From positions 62,001 to 126,000 of the forward strand of contig CAWCIW010000002.1 in NCBI GenBank assembly GCA_963795825.1: DNA of 64,000 nucleotides, given 5' to 3'. This DNA comes from BOG-908 sp963795825. GTDB lineage: Bacteria; Pseudomonadota; Alphaproteobacteria; Acetobacterales; Acetobacteraceae. Below, piece by piece: positions 1-6,796 of the stretch. The first letter of the stretch is position 1, and every line of letters starts with the position of its first letter. Below the pieces are notes generated by a model. The model ran no database searches and was not told where the DNA came from. It saw nothing but the letters and a program-made list of their open reading frames with translations. The translations under genes were made by a program, and so were the position numbers.

Positions 1-1
1 C

Positions 2-634
2 GGCATAGGCATGGGCAAATCCACCGCCGCCCGCGCCCTGCGCCGCGCCGGCCTGCCGGTGTTCGATGCGGACGCCGCCGTGCATCGCCTGCAGGCGCCC
101 GGCGGCCGCGCGCTGCCGGCAATCGCCGCGGCCTTTCCCGGCACGGTGAGCGGCGGCGTGCTGGACCGCGCCGCCTTGCGCGCCGCGGTGCTGGCCGATC
201 GCGGGCGCCTGCGCACGCTGGAGGCGATACTCCACCCTATGGTGCAGGCCGAGCAGCGCCGCTTCCTGGCGCGCGCGCGCGGCGCCGGCTGTCGCATGGC
301 GGTGCTGGACGTGCCGTTGCTGTTCGAGACCGGCGGGGATCGGCGGGTGGATCGGGTGATGGTGGTATCTGCGCCGCGCGGCGTGCAGGTGGCGCGGGTA
401 AGGCAGCGCCGGCGCATGTCCGACGCGGAAATTGCGCGTATCATCGCGTTGCAGATGCCGGATGCGGAGAAGCGTCGGCGGGCGGATGTGGTGGTGTTGA
501 CGGGGTTGTCGCGGTTCCACGCGACGCGGGCAATCCGGCGGTGGTTGGATACGTTGCCTTGGGACTTACCTGTCGGCAGCAAGGAAGTAAGGCCTTCTTT
601 TTCGAGAAAAAGAAGCAAAAAGCTTTTGCTGTGA
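2..634 (+). CDS. coaE: dephospho-CoA kinase (CoaE), 5' end outside the window
   Basis: CoaE phosphorylates the 3'-OH of dephospho-CoA, the last step of CoA synthesis in the cytosol. The frame is open from base 2 and reads GIGMGKST, the P-loop, so only about the first 7-9 residues are missing. Further family features follow: a DADAAVH segment after the P-loop, LHPMVQ, DVPLLFE and the RQRRRMS lid region. The native protein should end near the RRWLDTLPW stretch (about base 560). The frame then runs on into the repeat at 585-759 and ends with a basic tail (SRKRSKKLLL) encoded by the repeat. The neighbour bpt converges on it. The identification is firm; the natural C-terminus is uncertain. Confidence 0.93.
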   Translation, partial: GIGMGKSTAARALRRAGLPVFDADAAVHRLQAPGGRALPAIAAAFPGTVSGGVLDRAALRAAVLADRGRLRTLEAILHPMVQAEQRRFLARARGAGCRMAVLDVPLLFETGGDRRVDRVMVVSAPRGVQVARVRQRRRMSDAEIARIIALQMPDAEKRRRADVVVLTGLSRFHATRAIRRWLDTLPWDLPVGSKEVRPSFSRKRSKKLLL

Positions 635-759
635 CGCCTGCACGAGGATTTGGCTTTCATTGCAACCGCATCGGCTTGCAGAATGAGCGTAGGCTGCGGG
701 GCAGGCGTCAGAGCAAAAGCTTTTTGGTCCTTTTTCTCGAAAAAGGACTGCTTGCTTGC
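585..759. repeat. two-arm palindromic intergenic repeat, copy 1
   Basis: The left arm is of the CTTC/GAAG type and the right arm of the GTCC/GGAC type, inverted around a palindromic centre that contains GACGCCTGCAC and its near complement. It lies between the convergent coaE and bpt genes and contains the stop codons of both. Confidence 0.9.
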
Positions 760-1538
760 TACGCCGTCTCCGGAACCAGCAAAGTCCCTGTCCGCGCCTC
801 GCACGACCCCAGATCCGCATCGGTCAGCATGCGCCAGGACCCGCCGGCCAATATCTCGCAAGGGCGGAAACGTATTTTGTAGGCCATCTTGCGGCTTTCC
901 GGCACCCAGTAGCCGAGATACACGTAGGGCAATCCCAAGGCCCGCGCGCGTTCGACCAGCCACAGTATCGCGTATGTGCCGAGCGAACGTTTCGTCAGTT
1001 CCGGTGCGAAAAAGCTGTAGACAGCGGAGAGGCCGTCTCCCAGCCGGTCCGCGAGGCAGGCGCCGACGAGGCGGTCGTCTTCGTCGCGGAACTCCACCAC
1101 GATCGTTTCGATGGGCGTATCCTCGACCATTGCGCGGTAGTCGTAGAAGCTCATCGTGGCCATGTCGCCGTCGCCGTGGCGGGCCTGCTGGTAGCGTTGG
1201 AAGAGGGCGAATTGTTCGGCGGTGGCGCGGGCGGGGACTTCGAAGCCTTCGGTGCCTTCGTTCGCGCGGGCGACGCGGCGCAGGCCGCGGTCCGGTTCGA
1301 AGCGGCGTGTGTCGATACGGATCGGCACGCAGGCGGAGCAGCTCGGGCAGACCGGGGCGTAGGCGATGTTGTGGCTGCGGCGGAAGCCTGCGCGCGAGAG
1401 CCGGTCGTGCAGGGAATTTGCGTCCGGCCCGGTGATTTCAGTCACCACCTTGCGTTCCGTCCTGCCCTGCACGTAGGGGCAGGGCAGCGGCGCGGTGGTG
1501 TAGAAGAATTGCGGTCGGCGCGGCGGCTTATAGGTCAT
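759..1538 (-). CDS. bpt: aspartate/glutamate leucyltransferase (Bpt)
   Basis: Bpt transfers leucine from Leu-tRNA to N-terminal Asp or Glu of proteins, marking them for ClpS/ClpAP degradation by the N-end rule. The 259-residue protein has the family's N-terminal PQFFYTT and CPYVQGR segments, the Cys-rich APVCPSCSACVPIR block, the RRFEPDRGLRR stretch, and the C-terminal GYWVPESRKMAYK and RPCEIL blocks typical of the R-transferase family. I chose the ATG at 1538 because known homologues start just before the KPPRRPQFFYT stretch; the frame stays open for 13 more codons upstream. The stop codon lies at the edge of the repeat at 585-759. Confidence 0.93.
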   Translation of the reverse strand: MTYKPPRRPQFFYTTAPLPCPYVQGRTERKVVTEITGPDANSLHDRLSRAGFRRSHNIAYAPVCPSCSACVPIRIDTRRFEPDRGLRRVARANEGTEGFEVPARATAEQFALFQRYQQARHGDGDMATMSFYDYRAMVEDTPIETIVVEFRDEDDRLVGACLADRLGDGLSAVYSFFAPELTKRSLGTYAILWLVERARALGLPYVYLGYWVPESRKMAYKIRFRPCEILAGGSWRMLTDADLGSCEARTGTLLVPETA

Positions 1539-1611
1539 CCGGAAGTCAGTGTGCAGCCTTCCCGCCATCCTGGGCAAGTACAGTAAAGAAGCAAACCACC
1601 TTTCCGCCTGG

Positions 1612-1671
1612 GCCCGACAGGGAGCAAAAGCTTTTTGGTCCTTTTTCTCGAAAAAGGACTGCTTGCTTGCC
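1612..1671. repeat. single-arm member of the palindromic repeat family, copy 2
   Basis: Only the right arm is present (GTCC/GGAC clamp, CTCG loop). It directly follows the stop codon of the minus-strand acylase gene and precedes bpt in the same direction. A decayed left arm may lie at 1581-1604. Confidence 0.8.
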
Positions 1672-3954
1672 TCACGGGGTAAGCAGCAGGTGCCCCTGTA
1701 TGGAGCGTGCCTCTGCCGGGATGGTAACCGACTCTCCCGCAGCCCAGAGCGGCACCATGTCGAAAGCGTGCGCGCTTAGCAGGTTGCCCGACTGCCCGGG
1801 CGTGACCACGAACCGGCTGCGCTCCAGGTTAGCCAGGTCGTAGATGCCGCGATAGGCGGCGCCGTGGCGGGAGGTGAAATCGCCGAGGTCGCCGCTGCCG
1901 CCGCGGAACAGCGTGCTGTCGTCGCCGTCCACCGCGACGCTTCGGCTGGCGAACCCGCCGATTACGGGCAGCGCGCCCAGTAGGGGGTGGGCGAACACCG
2001 CCTGGTGTGCGGTGCCCCAGCGCCAGGCTTTCGGGTCGTCGCCGTATTTCGTGGCGAGCTGGACCACTGAGTCGTGGATTGCGGTGCTCAGGGAGGGGCG
2101 GCAATCGCCGTTGCACCAGACGGCGCCGGCCGGGGTTATCAGCCAGTCGAGGAAGCTGCCCCAGTGGCCGAGATCGCTTTCCGCCACGTGGTTGGCGGCG
2201 ATCGTGCGCGCCACGAAGAGCTGCACGGCGGCGTTGAAGATCAGCGGCTCGGGGCGGTCCTTGGCCATCGTGCCATCCCAGGCGGCGAGCAGGGTTTGTG
2301 CCGTGCCGGTCGTGCCTTGCTGGCGGGGCAGCGCGTTGAGGTATGGCAATACGTCATGGGCGAGCACGCTGATGTCGTCACGCTGCATGTCGGCGAAGTC
2401 GTCGGCCGAGAATTTGGCTTTGCCGCCCAGCAATTCGTGGATGCGGCGCGCGCGTATCGGCTGGGGGAAGTCGCGCCCGAGGAACGGCGAGAAGCCGGGC
2501 GGGGCGGTGCGCTCGTTGGCGTTTTCCACCGAGCCGCTCGCGGGATTCACGAAATGCGGCAGTGCCGCGCCGCCGGCGAACCCGGTCCAGTCATGCGCAC
2601 CGTCGTCGCCGGCGACCGGCGCGCTGCCGTCGCCGGCGCGACGCACCGGAACCTGGCCGGTGGTGAACAGCGCGATGCCGTCCGGCCCGGCGACGGTCAG
2701 GTTCTGCATCGGCGCCGTCATTATGGCGGCCGCGCGACCCGCATCGGCGACGCTTTCCGCATGGTTCAGCGCGAACAAGCCGGGCGCCGGGCTGCCGAGC
2801 TGGAATTGCGCCATCTCGACGGCCAGCACGGGACTGCCGGCTGGTTCGGCGTCGCTGATCACCGGGCCGTGCCGCGTGCTGCGCACGGTGACGTGGACGT
2901 CCGGCGCGCCGCGCACGTGGATCACCTCGTCGCGCGTGGTGAACGCCATCGGCCCGTCCGGCGTGGCGTAGCGCCCGTCCGGCAGCGTGCGTTCGACGAA
3001 CACATCCTGCGTGTCGATACCCGTTGTGGTGAAGCTCCAGCCGATATGCGCATTGCGGCCGATTACCAGGAACGGCACGCCAGGCGCGGTGGCGCCCACG
3101 AGCACGCTGCCCGGCGTTTCAATGCGCGCGAGATACCACAAGGACGGGAAGCCGAGCTGCAGATGCGGATCGCCCGCCATCAGCGCGGCGCCGGTGGCGG
3201 AGCGCGCGGCGGACACCGCCCAGGCGTTCGAGGCTTCGTCCGGCAACGTGAAGCTTTCCGGAAAATGCGGCAGGCTTTGCAACAGGCCCTGTCGCACGGG
3301 AGCAGCAGGTGCCGCCGAACTGTCGGGTGCCGCGGTGCTGTCCGTGGGCGGCCACAGCTCGCCGATACGCGCCGCGGGCACGTGGCCCGCCAGCGCCGCG
3401 CGCGACAGCTCCGTGCGGTAATTATCCGCGAGCCAGAGCGACACCGTCTCGCTCCACAGCAGGCAATCCGACGGCTGCCATTTCTCCGGCGCGCCCAGCA
3501 AAAGGAACTCCGGCGCTGCCATCCGCCCGCGCTCTTCAATCCACGCATTCACGCCGTTTGCATAGGCGGTGAGCACCGCTTTCAGCTCCGGCGACAGTGC
3601 CGCATACGAATGTTCCGCGTGCAACCGCTCGCCGAATATGCGCGCCATGCGGTCCACCTTCACGGCACGCGCGCCGGCGATTTCCGCCAGGCGGCCGGAG
3701 GCGGCGCGCCTGGTGAGGTCCATCTGAAACATCCTGTCCCGCGCATGAAGATAGCCGAGTGCGGCGGCCGCATCGGGCTCGTTCTTCGCGTGTATGCGGG
3801 GAATGCCGTAGCTATCGACGGTTATGTCGACGGGTGCGGAGAGGCCGGCGATGTGCAGGCTGGAGTCAGCGGGTGGGAGCGTGCGCCACAGGGTGAAGGT
3901 GGCGGCGGCGATCAGCAGGACCACCAGGAGGGCGGCGGCTTTTACGAATTTCAT
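1672..3954 (-). CDS. penicillin acylase family protein (S45 Ntn hydrolase)
   Basis: Members of this family hydrolyse amide bonds of penicillins, cephalosporins or acyl-homoserine lactones in the periplasm; the substrate cannot be read from sequence. The 760-residue precursor has a basic N-terminus and a hydrophobic segment (residues 6-22, AAALLVVLLIAAATF) that can act as signal peptide or anchor. The alpha chain has the DSYGIPRIHA and GYLHARDRMFQMD motifs. A spacer follows, and the new beta-chain N-terminus is expected at Ser242 in EASNAWAVS, the autocatalytic nucleophile. GDPHLQL and the later NAHIGWSFTT also fit the family. Length and order match a complete S45 enzyme. It is probably transcribed alone or ahead of bpt, with a repeat arm between them. 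Confidence 0.9.
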   Translation of the reverse strand: MKFVKAAALLVVLLIAAATFTLWRTLPPADSSLHIAGLSAPVDITVDSYGIPRIHAKNEPDAAAALGYLHARDRMFQMDLTRRAASGRLAEIAGARAVKVDRMARIFGERLHAEHSYAALSPELKAVLTAYANGVNAWIEERGRMAAPEFLLLGAPEKWQPSDCLLWSETVSLWLADNYRTELSRAALAGHVPAARIGELWPPTDSTAAPDSSAAPAAPVRQGLLQSLPHFPESFTLPDEASNAWAVSAARSATGAALMAGDPHLQLGFPSLWYLARIETPGSVLVGATAPGVPFLVIGRNAHIGWSFTTTGIDTQDVFVERTLPDGRYATPDGPMAFTTRDEVIHVRGAPDVHVTVRSTRHGPVISDAEPAGSPVLAVEMAQFQLGSPAPGLFALNHAESVADAGRAAAIMTAPMQNLTVAGPDGIALFTTGQVPVRRAGDGSAPVAGDDGAHDWTGFAGGAALPHFVNPASGSVENANERTAPPGFSPFLGRDFPQPIRARRIHELLGGKAKFSADDFADMQRDDISVLAHDVLPYLNALPRQQGTTGTAQTLLAAWDGTMAKDRPEPLIFNAAVQLFVARTIAANHVAESDLGHWGSFLDWLITPAGAVWCNGDCRPSLSTAIHDSVVQLATKYGDDPKAWRWGTAHQAVFAHPLLGALPVIGGFASRSVAVDGDDSTLFRGGSGDLGDFTSRHGAAYRGIYDLANLERSRFVVTPGQSGNLLSAHAFDMVPLWAAGESVTIPAEARSIQGHLLLTP

Positions 3955-3975
3955 CTATCACGCCCAAGATGGTAG

Positions 3976-4108
3976 GCAAGAAAGCACTTCTTTTTTGAAA
4001 AAAAGAAGCAAAAAACTTTTGCTCCCTGTCGGCGCGTGCTGGAACGCGGTGTGACAGCGGAGCAAAAGTTTGTTGCTTCTTTTGTTCAGAAAAGAAGGCT
4101 TTCCTTTT
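3976..4108. repeat. two-arm palindromic intergenic repeat, copy 3
   Basis: Both arms are of the CTTC/GAAG type, with a short centre (CCTGTCGGCG ... CGGTGTGACAG). It lies between tandem minus-strand genes, and its right end supplies the last codons and stop of the catalase-family gene. Confidence 0.85.
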
Positions 4109-5174
4109 GCGGCTCGGCCAGTGCCACCCCATTCCGCTCGCCGCGAAACATACGCGACGCCGCATAGGCCAGCCGCCGGGACCGCATCACCGATCCCAGC
4201 GGCCGATGCGCCGCCAGCCCGTTCCACGGATTGAACGCCAGCCCCACATCGCCGCCCGCCTGCTTGGCCGCACTCCAGCTCTCCTGCGCCGGCGCCGTGA
4301 TGCGCGCCACCGCCACATACGCACTCTCGTCCTCCGGCCACATCGTGGCCGCATCCTCCACCGGCATCTTCGCAATGTCGGTGCACAGCTGCACGCGCAA
4401 TTCCCACACGCCGCCCTGCGTCGCGAAGAACGCCGTCACCGCCTCGCGTATGCCGTCCGGATGCCCGTGCAGATGGAGCTTCTGCTTGCTGAGCGCGCGC
4501 AACTCGCTCGACACCGGCGAGACGCAAACCTTGCCGAAATACGCGCCGTGCAGCAGCGCGCCCTGGGTATAGAACGTGTCGCCGAGCAGATGCGTCTCCG
4601 CCTGGCCGGCCAGCGTGGTGAGCGTCGCGGATTTGCCGCCGACCGCCTCGAGCGCGCGCTCCGCCGTCTGGCTCACCGCGGAGAGCGCGATCTTGCCGGC
4701 TTCGAACTTGTCCGTGCTCTTCACCAGCACTTTCAACTGGCGCAGGAATGCCTGGGCGTCGGCTACCTGGAACGACGGCGAATTGCCCATCACCCAATCC
4801 TGCGTCACCGCCGCCTCGCTTCCCGGAAGACGCGCGCCTTCCACGCCGATGACTTTCAGCGCGCAGCCGCGCGGCGTGGAAACCCTGTCGTCCAGCACGT
4901 CGCCGGGCGTGGTGGAGAAGCGCATCACCATCGGATATTTGCCGGGTTTGGCGAACAGGCCCTGCGCATACGGCGCCGGCAGATCCGCCAGCACTTCGAA
5001 TTCGCCGGTCACCAGGCCGTGGCTTTTGGCATGGACGGCGCGCCAGGCCTTTCCGGTGTCGGTGAAGGTGCGCTGGCTGATCTCCAGCATGGCGTCACGC
5101 AGGCCGGCTTCGACCTCCGCCTCGTCCGGCAACGGCGTTTCGAAGGCGGGCTCGAACAGGAGGGGCTGGGACAT
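4086..5174 (-). CDS. catalase family (heme peroxidase-like) protein
   Basis: This 362-residue protein belongs to the small catalase-related group, shorter than classical catalases (about 480 residues). Visible features are HAKSHGLVTGEFEV (probable distal His region), the KPGKYPMVMRFSTTPGD block, RGCALKVIGVEG, DWVMGNSPSF, and a C-terminal FNPWNGLAAHRPLGSVMRSR followed by RRLAYAASR, where a Tyr proximal heme ligand would be expected. It may decompose H2O2 or act as a fatty-acid hydroperoxide-metabolising heme enzyme; the sequence does not decide. The final residues (QKESLLF) and the stop codon come from the adjacent repeat. nnr lies 24 bp upstream in the same direction, so the two may be co-transcribed. 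Confidence 0.85.
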   Translation of the reverse strand: MSQPLLFEPAFETPLPDEAEVEAGLRDAMLEISQRTFTDTGKAWRAVHAKSHGLVTGEFEVLADLPAPYAQGLFAKPGKYPMVMRFSTTPGDVLDDRVSTPRGCALKVIGVEGARLPGSEAAVTQDWVMGNSPSFQVADAQAFLRQLKVLVKSTDKFEAGKIALSAVSQTAERALEAVGGKSATLTTLAGQAETHLLGDTFYTQGALLHGAYFGKVCVSPVSSELRALSKQKLHLHGHPDGIREAVTAFFATQGGVWELRVQLCTDIAKMPVEDAATMWPEDESAYVAVARITAPAQESWSAAKQAGGDVGLAFNPWNGLAAHRPLGSVMRSRRLAYAASRMFRGERNGVALAEPQKESLLF

Positions 5175-5198
5175 GACGGGTAAGCGCAGCCGCCCCGC

Positions 5199-6665
5199 TC
5201 ACAGTTGCTTGGCGGCACGCCCGGATTGCAGCAAATCCCTGAGCACGGCTGGCAACATGTCGGGCAGGTCCTCTGCCATCAGGCCGGGCCCGAACGCCGC
5301 GCCGCATGCGCCATGCAGCCACACCCCCGCACAGGCCGCCGGAAACGCCGCCATCCCCTGCGCCAGCAGGCCAAGGATGAAACCGCCCAGCACGTCGCCG
5401 GACCCTGCGGTGGCCAGCCAAGCCGGCGCGTTGGCGTTGATCACCGCCCGGCCATCCGGCGCTGCCACCACGGTGTCCGTGCCCTTCAGCACCACCACGG
5501 CGCCGCTCCTCCGGGCGGCGATGCGCGCGCGTGATATCTTGTCGCCTTCCAGATCGGGGAAAAGCCGGGCGAACTCACCCTCGTGCGGCGTCAGCACGCA
5601 CGGGCCGCGCACCGCCGCGAACAGAAGGTCTGGGCCTGCCTTGAACACGCTGAGCGCATCGGCATCGAGCACCACCGCGCGCCCGGTTGCGAGCAGGGCC
5701 AGCGCATGGGAGCGCGTGGCGTCGCTCACCCCGGCACCCGGCCCCACGAGCAGCGCGGTGAGGCGCGCGTCGCCGAGCAGGGCGGCCAGGTCCGCCTCGC
5801 CTGATAGCTTGCGCACCATGATGCTGGTCAGCGCCGCCGCATAGATCGGCCACGCGGCCTCCGGCGCCGCCACGCTCACCAGCCCCGCCCCGGCGCGCGC
5901 CGCCGCCCGGGCTGCCAGGCGCGCCGCCCCGGTCATCTCCCCGCCGCCCAGAACCAGCGCATGGCCGCGCGAGAACTTGTTGCCGGCCGCCTCGGGGCGC
6001 GGCATTGCGGCGCCCCACACCGCCGGCGCGTTCTCCCATGCCGACACGTCCAGCGCGCCCAGCACCGCGTTGCGTATGCCGATATCGGCCAGCACCACTT
6101 CGCCGCACAGCGCGCGCCCCGGCATCACCAGGTGGCCCGGCTTCTTGCGGAAGAACGTGACGGTGAGCGCGGCCGCCACGGCGCCCAGATCGGCCCCGGT
6201 GTCGCCGGCCACGCCGGACGGCACGTCGACCGCGACCACCGTCGCGCCGGCGCGGCACGCCGCCTGCAGCAGCTTTGTGGTCGCGGGGTCGAGCGGCCGC
6301 GACAGCCCGGCGCCGAACAGCGCGTCGACCACCAGTCCGGCGCCCGCCAGCAGGGCAGGCGTTGCCGTCTCGGTGCGCCCTTGCCAGGCTTGCGCGAAAT
6401 GGGCGGCTTCCGGCGAGCCCTGCCCCGTCGGCCCGATCGTGCCCACGCGGACCGGCCAGCCCGCCTCTTCCAGCAGGGTGGCGATCACGTAGCCGTCGCC
6501 GCCGTTATTGCCGGGCCCGCACAGGACGATCGTGGGGCAGGGGGGATAACGGCGGACGATCTCCCTGGCCACGGCCTGGCCGGCGGCCTGCATCAGGCGG
6601 TGCGGGGCGATGCCGCTCAGGCGGTCGGCTTGCGCCATCTGGGCGCAGGTCAGCACTTCTTGCAT
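5199..6665 (-). CDS. nnr: bifunctional NAD(P)H-hydrate epimerase / ADP-dependent NAD(P)H-hydrate dehydratase
   Basis: Nnr repairs hydrated NADH and NADPH: the N-terminal YjeF domain epimerises R-NAD(P)HX and the C-terminal CARKD domain dehydrates the S form using ADP. In the 488-residue product the N-half shows GPGNNGGDGYVIA and VDALFGAGLSRP, then DVPSGVAGDTG. The C-half shows LVLGGGEMTGAARLAARAAAR, LTPHEGEFARLF and the phosphate-binding GSGDVLGGFILG near the end. Both domains are complete and at normal size. The start MQEVLTCAQM fits the usual family N-terminus. It diverges from the M16 peptidase gene across a 130-bp gap. Confidence 0.95.
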   Translation of the reverse strand: MQEVLTCAQMAQADRLSGIAPHRLMQAAGQAVAREIVRRYPPCPTIVLCGPGNNGGDGYVIATLLEEAGWPVRVGTIGPTGQGSPEAAHFAQAWQGRTETATPALLAGAGLVVDALFGAGLSRPLDPATTKLLQAACRAGATVVAVDVPSGVAGDTGADLGAVAAALTVTFFRKKPGHLVMPGRALCGEVVLADIGIRNAVLGALDVSAWENAPAVWGAAMPRPEAAGNKFSRGHALVLGGGEMTGAARLAARAAARAGAGLVSVAAPEAAWPIYAAALTSIMVRKLSGEADLAALLGDARLTALLVGPGAGVSDATRSHALALLATGRAVVLDADALSVFKAGPDLLFAAVRGPCVLTPHEGEFARLFPDLEGDKISRARIAARRSGAVVVLKGTDTVVAAPDGRAVINANAPAWLATAGSGDVLGGFILGLLAQGMAAFPAACAGVWLHGACGAAFGPGLMAEDLPDMLPAVLRDLLQSGRAAKQL

Positions 6666-6682
6666 TTGGACTCCGGGCGAGG

Positions 6683-6735
6683 AAGCAAGCCCGCTTTTCG
6701 CAGAACGGAAGCGGAAAAGCGGGCCTTCCTTTCTG
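6683..6735. terminator. GC-rich hairpin between divergent genes; possible minimal relative of the repeat family
   Basis: An 11-bp perfect stem (6689-6699 with 6714-6724, GCCCGCTTTTC paired to GAAAAGCGGGC) encloses a 14-nt loop and is flanked by GGAAGCAA and CCTTCCTTTC. The flanks and the T/A-rich inner stem resemble the repeat arms, but the clamp is GC-rich and there is one hairpin only. It sits between the starts of nnr and the M16 peptidase, so a transcript-end role is not obvious. Confidence 0.5.
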
Positions 6736-6796
6736 TAACTTGGCAGCCGGGGACCATCTACCTAGGCTGACGCACCCCGACAGGACCACGCCCCAC

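Noticed and set aside
566..820. Short frames such as those rich in SFFSKKD, FLVLFLEKG or KRSKKLLL that recur at many gene boundaries
   Set aside because: They are translations of the palindromic repeat in different frames and recur with the element, so they are not genes.
2074..3975. A 633-residue plus-strand frame opposite the penicillin-acylase gene
   Set aside because: It is the complement of a conserved S45 enzyme with no signature of its own.
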